NCBI GenBank assembly: GCA_013138735.1
Contig: WTCE01000005.1
Span: 109,044 to 173,043 of the forward strand
Direction of reading: 5' to 3'
Source: Crocinitomix sp.
Lineage (GTDB): Bacteria > Bacteroidota > Bacteroidia > Flavobacteriales_D > Crocinitomicaceae
Length of the DNA: 64,000 bases
Within the stretch, counting starts at the first letter, position 1. The number at the start of each line of letters is the position of its first letter. The notes under the pieces are model-generated. The model was not told the DNA's origin. It did no database searches and saw nothing but the letters and a program-made list of their open reading frames with translations. The translations under genes were made by a program, and so were the position numbers. Positions 17,462 through 26,788 of the stretch are shown here, in pieces.

Positions 17462-17914
17462 ATGATTGAAAAATTACAAAATACCGACCTAGCGACCGCA
17501 GAAAAAATGAAAGCGGTTTTCCAAGTTTCCTATGCTATAGAAGCTAAATTGCTCAACGCAGTTGACTTTCCACCGCTCAAAAGGCAACTTGAAGGATATA
17601 CCGAATGTGCTAATGATTTTTTTGGATTTATGGTAAACGACCAAATAGCTGGAGTGATTGAAATTGATGAAAAGGAAACAGCAATGCATATCCAAAGTTT
17701 GGTAGTTGATCCGCAATTTTTTAGACGTGGTATTGCAAAAAAGTTGATTGAACATGTTTTGAGGTCATCCAAAGCAACACTAATTACGGTTGAAACTGGA
17801 TCAGCAAACGGACCTGCATGTGCGCTTTATAAAAAAAATGGATTCAAAGAAATTAAGCATTATGATACGGACCATGGAATAAGAAAAGTATGCTTTGAAA
17901 TGAGGAGGGATTAG
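17462..17914 (+). CDS. GNAT-family N-acetyltransferase
   Basis: 150 aa, compact single GNAT domain. Acetyl-CoA-binding motif A is clear: IQSLVVDPQFFRRGIAKKLI at about 76-96 (R-R-G-I-A loop). The closing motif is ALYKKNGFKEIKHY at about 123-136. Lies 20 nt after the lipoprotein gene and 6 nt before the next, so probably an operon member. Substrate unknown. Confidence 0.88.
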   Translation: MIEKLQNTDLATAEKMKAVFQVSYAIEAKLLNAVDFPPLKRQLEGYTECANDFFGFMVNDQIAGVIEIDEKETAMHIQSLVVDPQFFRRGIAKKLIEHVLRSSKATLITVETGSANGPACALYKKNGFKEIKHYDTDHGIRKVCFEMRRD

Positions 17915-17920
17915 GAAGAT

Positions 17921-18910
17921 ATGAAATCGATCTTATATATAATACTGATTTTCTTAGCTAGTTCTTGCTCCAACCAGCCAGATTTAGAAGGTTTATGGCA
18001 AAAAACGGGAGATTATGACTCATTGGGTATAAAACTAGAGGAAACTGACCTTGTGTATCTTTCATTTGATGAGGATTCTGTGGTTTCTATTCAAAATTCT
18101 TGGAGAAGTCGTCACACGATTAGCACGTCCGCATACGGTTTAACGGATTCAACGCTAATTATTGGTAAAGGCATTTATAATTATGTATTTAATGACTCAC
18201 TAACTCTTTTCTATAATGAAGGGTATTCAACGATTTTTAAAAAGCTCGGTTCCGATAAACGAACAAAATATCTTGATGAAATTGATTTAAATGGTTTTTA
18301 TCATATGGTGAGAAACGATAGCGATATCACGTTTCACTTTGAATTCTTCCAAGATTCTCTTTTTCAGCATGATCGGGATTATTGCTCAGAATATCATTAT
18401 GGAAAATGGAAGGTTCTTGAGATAAATGAAATTAGTTTTTTAGATACTTACGGGTTTTTTCCATTAATTAGAATAGACTGGTGTTCAGAAAACGAAGTGA
18501 GATTAGCCCCTGCTTATGATGGTAAAGACAAATACAACTTAGAAAAATATGAGCCGGATCCAATACGAGAGAAATTTGTTGACAATTGGACCATCACCAG
18601 CGCCAAAGAATCTGACTATTTCACTGAAAACGATACAAACTTGTACGAAATAACGTCCATAACGGTTGATCCAGACTCACTATGTATTAACGGTGAGAAT
18701 AGTAAAATAAAATGGTTAATCTCTATGGATGAAGAATACATTCTATTTCCAGACATTGACTTTTACACGTCAGAATCTTCCTGGAGTTTAATCGAACTAG
18801 CTGATTATAAAATGAAGCTTGGCATTTATGCAGATTATGAAATAAAAGCTGTCCTTACTTTTTTGAAAGCCCCTCATGAAAGTGATAATCCATTTGATAT
18901 CCATAAGTAA
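17921..18910 (+). CDS. hypothetical lipoprotein
   Basis: 329 aa. Lipobox ASSC at about residues 13-16 after a short hydrophobic signal. The mature protein is acidic. The N-terminal part starts DLEGLWQKTGDY and recalls lipocalin-like stress domains, repeated in the pattern LNGFYHMVRND...HFEFFQDSLF. No catalytic residues recognised. ATG start 6 nt after the GNAT stop. Confidence 0.65.
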   Translation: MKSILYIILIFLASSCSNQPDLEGLWQKTGDYDSLGIKLEETDLVYLSFDEDSVVSIQNSWRSRHTISTSAYGLTDSTLIIGKGIYNYVFNDSLTLFYNEGYSTIFKKLGSDKRTKYLDEIDLNGFYHMVRNDSDITFHFEFFQDSLFQHDRDYCSEYHYGKWKVLEINEISFLDTYGFFPLIRIDWCSENEVRLAPAYDGKDKYNLEKYEPDPIREKFVDNWTITSAKESDYFTENDTNLYEITSITVDPDSLCINGENSKIKWLISMDEEYILFPDIDFYTSESSWSLIELADYKMKLGIYADYEIKAVLTFLKAPHESDNPFDIHK

Positions 18911-19007
18911 CTGTAGAAGAATTCATATAATATGGAGATAAATTAAAGAACAAAACAAAATTCCAACTATTAGGGTTGGCCTGTTTATTTAAAAATAAAC
19001 GAATCGT

Positions 19008-19871
19008 GTGAATAAACAATATCTCGTCATTTGCTTTTTTGCTTTCATTAGTTGCGAAGAAATTATTGAAGATAAATTTGAAGTAACTTCTGATCGAATT
19101 GCCATTTCAGATGATCAAGCGACCACATACGAATTAACCTATTCAAATGAAACTGCTTATACTGAATTTACAGACGGCTTAGAATTAATCTTAGATTCTG
19201 TTTATTTAGAAAGGTCTTCTTACTCAGGAAAATCATACGAATGCAACATAGATTTTGATTCATACTTCACTATTTTTGATCAATTAAGCATTGATTCTAA
19301 TTGGACACTTGAATCGCGTTATCATCATTCTGGTGACGCAGGCCGAATTTTATTGCTTGGATTTCAGTCTGGAAACGCCCTTAGTGAAAAGTTGCAACAT
19401 AAATTATATGGAACCTTTGAGCGCTATAATAACTATGCCCTCTCAAAAGAATTAATGGATTATGAATCAGCAATAAATGCAGCTGATGGCATCCATATCT
19501 CTCATTCGAAAATGGGATACTTTCAATTTGCCATATTTAATCTGATTGGAACCAATTATTGCAGTTTTTGGCATTCTCTTTATGGCGAACAATCCATTAT
19601 AACATCAAAAGAACAACTAATAGAACTCACCGATTTGGAGGATAATTTTTTTTATAAGTTTTCTGAAGCTGAAACTGCTGATATTCTTAAAATAAATCCA
19701 GAACCAATTATTGAATTATACGAAGATAGTGCTACAGTTAGTCTTGTTCAGTTGGCCCCTTGGGAAGGATTTACAAGATACACCTATTCCATTTCGAAAA
19801 GTTGGCCTCATCAACAAAATATCATTGACATTGACGCAGTAATGTATTATAATTGTGGCATTACTTTCTAA
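19008..19871 (+). CDS. hypothetical lipoprotein (GTG start)
   Basis: 287 aa starting at GTG 19008; the following residues NKQYLVICFFAFISC make a short lipoprotein signal, which supports that start. The mature part is acidic and aromatic-rich with no recognised motif. Converges with the CotH gene, with 12 nt between stops. Confidence 0.6.
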   Translation: MNKQYLVICFFAFISCEEIIEDKFEVTSDRIAISDDQATTYELTYSNETAYTEFTDGLELILDSVYLERSSYSGKSYECNIDFDSYFTIFDQLSIDSNWTLESRYHHSGDAGRILLLGFQSGNALSEKLQHKLYGTFERYNNYALSKELMDYESAINAADGIHISHSKMGYFQFAIFNLIGTNYCSFWHSLYGEQSIITSKEQLIELTDLEDNFFYKFSEAETADILKINPEPIIELYEDSATVSLVQLAPWEGFTRYTYSISKSWPHQQNIIDIDAVMYYNCGITF

Positions 19872-19883
19872 ATTGAAACCTCT

Positions 19884-21506
19884 CTAATGCACAATCTTAT
19901 TCCTATCAACCAATTCATCATTCACATAAATTGAATAAACATAAGTGCCTGAAGGAACCGTAATCCCTTCCCACTTTTTAATATAATTACCCGGCGACAA
20001 ATATCCTTGATTAAACGTTTGCACCAGTTGCCCATTTATATTATGAATCTGAATTCTTGCATCTCCAGCCGATTTGACGGTATAGCCAATAAATAGAAAT
20101 TCGGAAAATGGATTTGGCCAAGCCCGTGACATTTTTTCTGGTGGTTTAATCGCTTCTTGATCGGCTAAACCTGGCCAGCAAGTTCCCGGAACATTTGCGT
20201 CCATCCAAATGGAGCGTTGTTCAATATATGATTTTAGGAAATTCAAATCTTCTTCATAGGTATCGCCTACAAATCCATTCCAGTTGACATAAACGCCAAT
20301 TATTTCCCATCTCTCAAAGTTTCTGATTCTTGCGTCTTCAATATAAGTAGCCATAGAATCTATAAAGTTGTTGATAGAGTCTGTATGCAAAACACCTTCT
20401 CTCAAAGTTGACCATCTACATTGCAAACCGTCAGAATAATCGTCATCTTCCAACATCTTTTCCCACCAAAAAGGAATGGAGGAAGAAAACCAAGGGCCGC
20501 AAACCTCATCAAAATCGTATTGCCAGCCTGTTATACCATCTGCATCACAATAATCGGCATTGCCGTATGATAAATTGAAATCCCACATGGGTCCAGCGCG
20601 CAATAAACCGCCCCAAACATCATCACGGTCTTTGTGTAAAAATGAACTGGATCGATAGCCATCAACCGTTCGGCCTAACTCTTGCAAAATGAAAAAATCG
20701 TAAAAGGTAATCTTGTCAATTAAGGCATGATAACCTAGCTCGGGATCGGCAAAATCATCTCCCCAAATAGCATCCTCAAATTGAGAAACAATACTTTGAA
20801 TATAAGTTTTTTGAACCAGTAATAGTTCGTCTGGCGCAGGATCGTGATACTGAAAAAGGACTTCATCATTATAGTCCGACGGCCAGGTATCAACTTCTGA
20901 ACCTGTTGTTTTATCAACCTTAATTACATAACCTCCAGTAATCTCAACGCCGCTTGTGTCAGTATCAGTTAAGGTGGCAATGTCAACGCGGTCATCATCC
21001 CTTTTAATTTTTTCCATCATCATATACAAACCACGGTATTCATCATTAATGATCAACTCACAATAAACTGCTCTTGGTGCATAGTTTCCCATGGCACGCG
21101 ACAAGTAAAATGTGAGCATATTTCTGATACATGTTTTATCTGGAAAGGGGCCGTATAAAATCCAATCGTTTTCTACTGGCATTCCTAAAATAGAAACGTT
21201 ATTATTTTCTCCCAATTCGGTTTGCGTTTCTAAACCATAACTCTTTTTAGGATATTGTTGTGACGTAGAACCTCTTATTTCAATTGAAATATTGCCGTCA
21301 TAATCGTTAAAAGGATCTGTAATATTATTAATAACTCCGGTTCCATTATCTATGATTCCCATATGACAAAAGATCCGCGGATCATCTCTAATGGTGTCTC
21401 CTGGCATTGTTGTAACAACAACAATTGGGAGGTTAGATTCTGTTAAAGTAACTTGGCCAAAACTCTGTACTGAAACCAATAAGAAAACGAAAAGGAGCTT
21501 CTTCAT
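19884..21506 (-). CDS. secreted CotH-family protein with T9SS sorting domain
   Basis: 540 aa. Signal peptide to about residue 17 (QSFGQ). The CotH-like domain spans about 45-410: IEIRGSTSQQYPKKSYGLE, NDWILYGPFPDKTCIRNML, GLYMMMEKIKRDDDRVDI, and the metal-binding-type motif GPMWDFNLSYGN. CotH proteins are atypical protein kinases first known from spore coats; in Bacteroidetes they are secreted. The last 75 residues start AWPNPFSEFL and end GTYVYSIYVNDELVDRNKIVH, a type-A T9SS C-terminal domain, so the protein should cross the outer membrane through the T9SS pore. Confidence 0.88.
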   Translation of the reverse strand: MKKLLFVFLLVSVQSFGQVTLTESNLPIVVVTTMPGDTIRDDPRIFCHMGIIDNGTGVINNITDPFNDYDGNISIEIRGSTSQQYPKKSYGLETQTELGENNNVSILGMPVENDWILYGPFPDKTCIRNMLTFYLSRAMGNYAPRAVYCELIINDEYRGLYMMMEKIKRDDDRVDIATLTDTDTSGVEITGGYVIKVDKTTGSEVDTWPSDYNDEVLFQYHDPAPDELLLVQKTYIQSIVSQFEDAIWGDDFADPELGYHALIDKITFYDFFILQELGRTVDGYRSSSFLHKDRDDVWGGLLRAGPMWDFNLSYGNADYCDADGITGWQYDFDEVCGPWFSSSIPFWWEKMLEDDDYSDGLQCRWSTLREGVLHTDSINNFIDSMATYIEDARIRNFERWEIIGVYVNWNGFVGDTYEEDLNFLKSYIEQRSIWMDANVPGTCWPGLADQEAIKPPEKMSRAWPNPFSEFLFIGYTVKSAGDARIQIHNINGQLVQTFNQGYLSPGNYIKKWEGITVPSGTYVYSIYVNDELVDRNKIVH

Positions 21507-21635
21507 GCTGTAATTTACGAAATTTTATGTGCACTAGAAAACCTTTCCTTTATTACAGCGAGTAAAATACGAGCATTCTGTCAAGCCATTTAAAAAGTTC
21601 CTTTTATCTTTAGACTTCGCTTAAAACTAACCGCC

Positions 21636-22133
21636 TTGACAAATCAAAAAACCGAAACCACCATTCATACACGCCTAATTACGGATGCCGAAAAAACAAA
21701 AATGCGCCGTGCACATTGGATGTTACTTCCTGCAATTTTAATTCCTGCCTTTATCATTTGGGTGCTTACTTTATCAGATGAAATACCAAACGCCGCGAAG
21801 TATGCGGCCTATACAATTGGCATTGGAGTGTTTATTGTTATTGCCGCGAAGCAATATAAACTGGAGAAAGAGTTGAGTGATGGCGAGGCAGAAGTTATTC
21901 GAGGAGTTTTGGAGGATAAATATAAGTTTGGTGGCAATAAAATGACTGGAAACTCAGGTGTTGGTACCTCGCGTGGTAAAAAGAACAGCAGTCAGCCCAC
22001 ATATATTTTGGTTTTTTCAGGTAAAAAATATTGGGTACAGCCAAAAATCTATAAGCAAGCTGAAGAAGGCGCCAATAGCGAAATGGTATGGTTGCCGACT
22101 TCACAGTATGTTATTTCAATTAATAAAATTTAA
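21636..22133 (+). CDS. two-TM hypothetical membrane protein
   Basis: 165 aa if the TTG at 21636 is used; an in-frame ATG at 21702 (MRRAHWML) is the alternative. Two hydrophobic segments at about 30-47 (LLPAILIPAFIIWVLTL) and 58-74 (AAYTIGIGVFIVIAAK) precede a soluble basic domain containing PTYILVFSGKKYWV. No family recognised. Its stop lies 1 nt before the next start codon, so the two are likely coupled. Confidence 0.55.
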   Translation: MTNQKTETTIHTRLITDAEKTKMRRAHWMLLPAILIPAFIIWVLTLSDEIPNAAKYAAYTIGIGVFIVIAAKQYKLEKELSDGEAEVIRGVLEDKYKFGGNKMTGNSGVGTSRGKKNSSQPTYILVFSGKKYWVQPKIYKQAEEGANSEMVWLPTSQYVISINKI

Positions 22134-22134
22134 G

Positions 22135-22512
22135 ATGAAAGAACCTGATCATTTTTATTTTAAGCAAGAAGAGCCCAACAAAAGTTGTTTATTGGCACTG
22201 CGCGATATCATTTTAGCCCAAGATGAAAACCTTGTTGCAACTATAAAATATGGGATGCCTTGTTTCTGTTATAAAAACAAAATGTGCTGTTATTTATGGA
22301 CAGATAAAAAAACACAAGAACCTTATATTCTTTTTGTTGAAGGCAAACATTTAAATCATCCGAAACTAGAGTCTGGCGATCGTGCAAGAATGAAAATTTT
22401 TCGCGTCAATCCGAATGAAGATATCGCAATTGATACTTTAGAAGGAATCTTAAATACCGCATTGGAATTGTACCGAAATGGTACTATAAAAACGAAACAC
22501 AAGCGAGCTTGA
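22135..22512 (+). CDS. DUF1801 domain protein (YdhG-like)
   Basis: 125 aa from ATG 22135, chosen because it begins 1 nt after the preceding stop and gives the family's normal length; a longer upstream frame only overlaps that gene. The core ATIKYGMPCFCYKNKMCCYLW and the following strand are typical of DUF1801, a small cytosolic fold seen next to many unrelated genes. Function unknown. Confidence 0.75.
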   Translation: MKEPDHFYFKQEEPNKSCLLALRDIILAQDENLVATIKYGMPCFCYKNKMCCYLWTDKKTQEPYILFVEGKHLNHPKLESGDRARMKIFRVNPNEDIAIDTLEGILNTALELYRNGTIKTKHKRA

Positions 22513-22554
22513 TTATTTTACAATTGCCTATTTTTAAGCTTGAATCTAGTAAAG

Positions 22555-23928
22555 ATGAATATGAAAAAATATTGCAGCCTCATAATTGCGTTTATAATTA
22601 TTGCTTGCAGCTCTGATCCAGAACCACTCTCCAGTATTAATCAAACCACAATTGATTCAACTGCGGAAACATCAATTGACACGACTTATAAAGTTATTGA
22701 GAATGACAGTTTGCAAATTGGTGCATGCACCTTTTTAATTAGCGAAAGCCCTGATACTACTTTATTTCAAGGAATTGATCCATTTCAACAGGGGAATGAA
22801 GCAGAAACGTTACCTATTGACAAACAAGTCAAAAGAATAGGAGATTCACTTATTTTTAACCTCTCAAATGGAAAAGAACTGATAATTGTTGACAATCCAT
22901 TCGACCAAGAAAGCAACAACCTTGATGCCGCATTATATACATTCAATGGCTCTATTGGTGCCTCAAATTATTGGGAACTTAATGCTCTTGGATATGAATA
23001 TCATTGGTACACCATCATCAATAAAACCAACGGTGAAATGCGATTAACAAGTGGTAAGCCCGCTTTGTCTCCCAACGGAAAAACACTGCTCTGTGTCAAT
23101 GGAGATTTGGATGTGCAATACACTGTTAACGGTCTTGAATTGTTTAAGGTAGGGCAAGATTCAATCGAATTAATAGGTGAAAATGAATTGGAGACTTGGG
23201 GACCTTACGCAGTAAAATGGCTTAATAATTCTGAAATTTTAATCACTAAAGGAATTATGGGGAACGAGCTGAACCATTACAACATGCAATACAGCAATGT
23301 CTTGCTAACATTGGATTCAGCGTCAATCGCTTTTTTGAATCAACCTGAAATTGGAACTGGTTTAGTGAAAATAATTTTTGATGCTGAAACTAAGCTTGAT
23401 TTCTATGCAAAAAAGACAGACGATAATCCAATTAAATCAATCGAATTTTTTGACGATACCGCTATCAATTCTTGGTCTATTCGTAATCTTAAACAAGAAC
23501 AAAAATGGTTGCAGCCAGAATCTTTATGGCTTGATTATCACCAATTCAACTTTCGTTGCATCAATCAATCGAAAGGTTGGTTCGAGATTTTAGTAAATCA
23601 TCAAACGGGTAAAACGTACTGGTTAAGAGAATCCAATGAAACGCAATATATCTCCTGGGAAAACAATTTGAAAAACATGTTTAGCGTTGTACGATTAACT
23701 GAATATCCGCAAAGCATAAAAACAGAACCAACTGATGCAGCAACCGAAATTGAATATGAAGGAGATGACTGTTTCATTGTAAAAGCAATGAAAGATGATT
23801 GGATTGAAATTGCTACGGCCGATTATTGCGAAGATGGTTATACGGATAGTAAAACACCAATCAATTCTGGATGGATTAAATGGAAAAGCGGAAATACATT
23901 TCTAATCGAATATTTTCCTACCGCCTAA
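22555..23928 (+). CDS. hypothetical lipoprotein with C-terminal SH3-like segment
   Basis: 457 aa from ATG 22555 (another ATG at 22561). Signal MKKYCSLIIAFIIIACSS with lipobox IIAC. A Ser/Thr linker precedes a beta-rich body that includes the WD/propeller-like phrases KPALSPNGKTLLCVN and WGPYAVKWLNNSEILI. The C-terminal 65 residues (CFIVKAMKDDWIEIATADYC, GWIKWKSGN) resemble a bacterial SH3 domain. No enzymatic motif seen. Confidence 0.6.
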   Translation: MNMKKYCSLIIAFIIIACSSDPEPLSSINQTTIDSTAETSIDTTYKVIENDSLQIGACTFLISESPDTTLFQGIDPFQQGNEAETLPIDKQVKRIGDSLIFNLSNGKELIIVDNPFDQESNNLDAALYTFNGSIGASNYWELNALGYEYHWYTIINKTNGEMRLTSGKPALSPNGKTLLCVNGDLDVQYTVNGLELFKVGQDSIELIGENELETWGPYAVKWLNNSEILITKGIMGNELNHYNMQYSNVLLTLDSASIAFLNQPEIGTGLVKIIFDAETKLDFYAKKTDDNPIKSIEFFDDTAINSWSIRNLKQEQKWLQPESLWLDYHQFNFRCINQSKGWFEILVNHQTGKTYWLRESNETQYISWENNLKNMFSVVRLTEYPQSIKTEPTDAATEIEYEGDDCFIVKAMKDDWIEIATADYCEDGYTDSKTPINSGWIKWKSGNTFLIEYFPTA

Positions 23929-23936
23929 TCTTCGCA

Positions 23937-24323
23937 ATGATGCAACTTAAAACATACCTCCTTCTATTCCTCTTTACCCTTCCATGGTGTGGACATTCGC
24001 AAATAACATTGAAAGACATTCCACCTAGTTTTAACCTATTTGAATTTTATGCCGATTCTACTTTAAAATTCGTTTATCAAACTAAAAATGACATGCTTAA
24101 TGGTTGGGCAATTAAATTTGATGAAAATGGCGAAGCATCAGGAATTGGGAAATATAAAAAGAACATTAAAAAGGGAATATGGCATTATTCAGATTGCGTA
24201 ATTATAAAGTATAAAGGAGGATGTTATACAGTTTTTCCAGCGCCCCATTGTGGAATTTCAGATATGTCTAGACTAGAAAAATTTTATACCTTGGTGAAGA
24301 AACATTTGAATCATAAAAAATGA
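23937..24323 (+). CDS. small secreted protein with MORN-like motif
   Basis: 128 aa from ATG 23937; the longer in-frame extension upstream overlaps the previous gene and hides the signal peptide MQLKTYLLLFLFTLPWCGHSQ. The mature part contains ASGIGKYKKNIKKGIWHY, which fits a MORN-type or toxin-antitoxin MORN variant strand pair. Its TGA overlaps the next gene's ATG (ATGA at 24320-24323), so translation is coupled. Confidence 0.6.
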   Translation: MMQLKTYLLLFLFTLPWCGHSQITLKDIPPSFNLFEFYADSTLKFVYQTKNDMLNGWAIKFDENGEASGIGKYKKNIKKGIWHYSDCVIIKYKGGCYTVFPAPHCGISDMSRLEKFYTLVKKHLNHKK

Positions 24324-24757
24324 GAAGCCTTTTAATTTTACTCTTTTGTTTTTCTGCCTTTAACAGCAAAGCAATGCCTACAGACACAATTACAGTTTGG
24401 CAATTGGATTTCAATGGAAAGAAATATTCAACTGTATTTCCGTATAGTTATTACAATGAAAAAACAATCTCGAAAGACACCCTAACAAACGAAAGCACTT
24501 TTTCAATTCGCAAAACCGCGGGTTGTTTATGGTGGCCAGACCGTACATTTTATTTCGCCGTTTATGGTCAAAATGAAAAGTTGGTGCAAGTTGTTAAAGG
24601 CGTAAATCCCGATAAATCGCTAAAAATGAGTCTTCGCGAACTTTTAGCCTATCATAAACGCACGGGTGAAGTTATCTTCGATTTTTATTATTCTTTAAGT
24701 GAAACACCTACTTTAAAATCGGCAGTTCATGTTATCAGGTTAACTTTAGTTGATTAA
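24320..24757 (+). CDS. small secreted hypothetical protein
   Basis: 145 aa. Signal peptide MRSLLILLFCFSAFNSKA. Beta-rich mature domain without a recognised family. It overlaps the gene before by 4 nt and the gene after by 1 nt (TAATG), so it is the middle of a tightly coupled three-gene unit whose last member is a GldM-like lipoprotein. Confidence 0.6.
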   Translation: MRSLLILLFCFSAFNSKAMPTDTITVWQLDFNGKKYSTVFPYSYYNEKTISKDTLTNESTFSIRKTAGCLWWPDRTFYFAVYGQNEKLVQVVKGVNPDKSLKMSLRELLAYHKRTGEVIFDFYYSLSETPTLKSAVHVIRLTLVD

Positions 24758-25476
24758 TGTCGGTTTACAAACATATTATTCATTTAGTTTTTTGCTTTGC
24801 TTTATTAGCAGGTTGTCATCAAACAAAAAGTATTACACCTGTTACAGATTCGGAAATTGCATATATAACCATGGATAATACACAGGTACTTTACCGTGGT
24901 TATGACAATATGTTAGAATATGGAGCTGAAGGTCCAAAAGGATGTGAGACATACCTAACAGTGGATGGTGGTAGACTTAAAATGATCAGTTCAGATTCGT
25001 TAAATTTGGCAATGGTAAAAGCTGATTCTTCAGCCGAACTCACCATTTTGAAATTATACTGCGCTTGTGCGGATGATACAACGCTTCTCGTGACAAAAGA
25101 ATATCTCGTTAAGACAATCCCGCATCCTCACATTTATTATGGAGGAATTAACCTCAGTGATTATACCCTTTATGACGATACTATCACTTTTGATGAGACA
25201 GGCATTCGAGCTAAATATGATCATATTCCAGGACTCCTATATACGCACGCCTTAATCCATGAATGCAACTATACCTATAAAAATAAGGACTACAAAATGA
25301 TTGCATTTCCAAAACAAATTCAGCCTACCGTTTTACGAGAAATTAAGGTAGGCGAAACCATTTATTTAAATTCTGTAAAGATGCGCTATGTAGATGGAAG
25401 ATATGTCACCCTTTATTTAAAGCGCGAAATTACTAAAATGTCCACCATTGATAATAATGTCTTTGTTTTGAGATAG
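24757..25476 (+). CDS. lipoprotein resembling the C-terminal domains of GldM
   Basis: 239 aa. Lipobox LAGC at about residue 20. The mature part follows the order of the GldM periplasmic C-terminus: NTQVLYRGYDN (an NxLYxGxxN strand), a Gly-rich strand (VDGGRLKMIS), IPHPHIYYGG, TGIRAKYDH, and KVGETIYLNSVKMRYVDGR. GldM forms the periplasmic arm of the T9SS/gliding motor. Here the TM helix and first domains are missing and replaced by a lipid anchor. Comparison is by eye. Confidence 0.6.
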   Translation: MSVYKHIIHLVFCFALLAGCHQTKSITPVTDSEIAYITMDNTQVLYRGYDNMLEYGAEGPKGCETYLTVDGGRLKMISSDSLNLAMVKADSSAELTILKLYCACADDTTLLVTKEYLVKTIPHPHIYYGGINLSDYTLYDDTITFDETGIRAKYDHIPGLLYTHALIHECNYTYKNKDYKMIAFPKQIQPTVLREIKVGETIYLNSVKMRYVDGRYVTLYLKREITKMSTIDNNVFVLR

Positions 25477-25607
25477 CGTGAATTAACAACAAATTCCTTT
25501 ATCAGAATGTGTAACGCCACAATTTATAGACACTTATAAAAATGATATTCGATTTGGATTTAAATTAGGCGTTTGCTTATCTTCCAGATGAAATAAACAA
25601 TTTGACT

Positions 25608-26318
25608 ATGGGCAAAAATAAATTGAGACAAAAATGGAGCACAAATATTCGAGCAGCATCATTCGGTTTGTTCCTGCTTTTTACAACTATTTCTCATGCG
25701 CAAGATCCTATTCCAAGCGAACAAAAAGACTTTGAATTTTTACTGCGGGGCAAAGCATTGTCATTTGTTGCTATTGAAGATGATTGGACAACTACAGCTT
25801 CTTTTGGTACAGAAATTAGATTATATGATAAATTTTCATTCGTGGCCGATCTCGTTTATATCAGAAGGAGGTTTGAAGAAGAAGTTTTTGATCAACCCGA
25901 CCCCAATCGCTACAGCGAATATTCACAGTTAAACACACGCAGATATTTGGCCTTTGAATTGCGGTATTTTTTAACGCGAAATACCTCCGGTACAAACCTT
26001 AGACCCTACGTCAACATTTTTAATAAGTGGGGAAAGCGTGAATGGCGGACAGAAGATAAGTTCCCTTTAAAAGACGGAGAACTTTATCAACTATTCGCTC
26101 CAATTACTGATTGGGGAGCATCTTTTGGCGTAACAACACCGGCAAGTAGATTAGGAGTAGATTTCAATGTTGGAATTGCTTACAGATTTGAAACGCAGAA
26201 TACAGAAACCTTTCAAGATTCTGGCTCATTATTGTATGAATATAAAGTAAACGCCAATAAAGTTCGAGGAAATATGCGCCTTAACTTTTATTGGAATTTT
26301 ATGCAAAAGAAAAAATGA
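25608..26318 (+). CDS. outer-membrane beta-barrel protein
   Basis: 236 aa from ATG 25608 (a TTG lies 6 nt upstream). Signal peptide to about residue 31 (TTISHAQ). The rest shows alternating strands typical of an 8-10 strand barrel (FSFVADLVYIRRRF, RYLAFELRYFLTR, GVDFNVGIAYRFE, RGNMRLNFYWNF), ending in aromatic residues as outer-membrane barrels do. DUF3575-like by appearance. The gap before it (25477-25607) holds a stop-flanked 34-codon stretch that may be a gene remnant. Confidence 0.65.
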   Translation: MGKNKLRQKWSTNIRAASFGLFLLFTTISHAQDPIPSEQKDFEFLLRGKALSFVAIEDDWTTTASFGTEIRLYDKFSFVADLVYIRRRFEEEVFDQPDPNRYSEYSQLNTRRYLAFELRYFLTRNTSGTNLRPYVNIFNKWGKREWRTEDKFPLKDGELYQLFAPITDWGASFGVTTPASRLGVDFNVGIAYRFETQNTETFQDSGSLLYEYKVNANKVRGNMRLNFYWNFMQKKK

Positions 26319-26319
26319 T

Positions 26320-26757
26320 ATGAAAAGTTTATACGGCGGCATAATACTATTGTTCACCGCTTTTATCTTAATGAATTGCGCAGATGGATCGCATGAGGAC
26401 GCCGTCACTATTTGGGAAACGGATTCTTTTACCGTTGAAGTTAATCATCCAGGATTTTGGGGATTTTTAGACAAAAAGAAAGCATCCAAACAGGAAAGTG
26501 ATAAGCTTTTAGCAAACAAAATTGAACAAGATGAACGCAATATATTTACAATTGCCCAAGGCTATTCTGAAAAGGTAACACTCGAACGTTGGACACGTCA
26601 TTTCTTCAATAAAAACTTATGCGTTTTTCGAAATAAAATTTCCAAAACCATAGAAACTGATATTGAATTGCGGCCTTATTCTGATGTTGGAACAAGTGGT
26701 AAAGATGTTTATATTCGTGATAACTATCTTTTTAAGATTATTGAAATAGTTTATTAA
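26320..26757 (+). CDS. small hypothetical lipoprotein
   Basis: 145 aa. Signal MKSLYGGIILLFTAFILMNC with the lipobox Cys at about residue 20. The mature part is charged, with no family recognised. It starts 1 nt after the barrel gene's stop, so it may be a partner of that protein. Confidence 0.6.
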   Translation: MKSLYGGIILLFTAFILMNCADGSHEDAVTIWETDSFTVEVNHPGFWGFLDKKKASKQESDKLLANKIEQDERNIFTIAQGYSEKVTLERWTRHFFNKNLCVFRNKISKTIETDIELRPYSDVGTSGKDVYIRDNYLFKIIEIVY

Positions 26758-26788
26758 TTCTCTATAAAAAACGAAGCATTTTTAGCCA

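Noticed and set aside
21958..22134. N-terminal extension of the DUF1801 gene
   Set aside because: It overlaps the preceding membrane-protein gene in another frame; the ATG at 22135 gives the family's normal length.
25490..25590. A stop-flanked 34-codon stretch (IPLSECVTPQFIDTYKND...)
   Set aside because: It reads like protein but has no start and is too short to name; at most a gene remnant upstream of the barrel gene.
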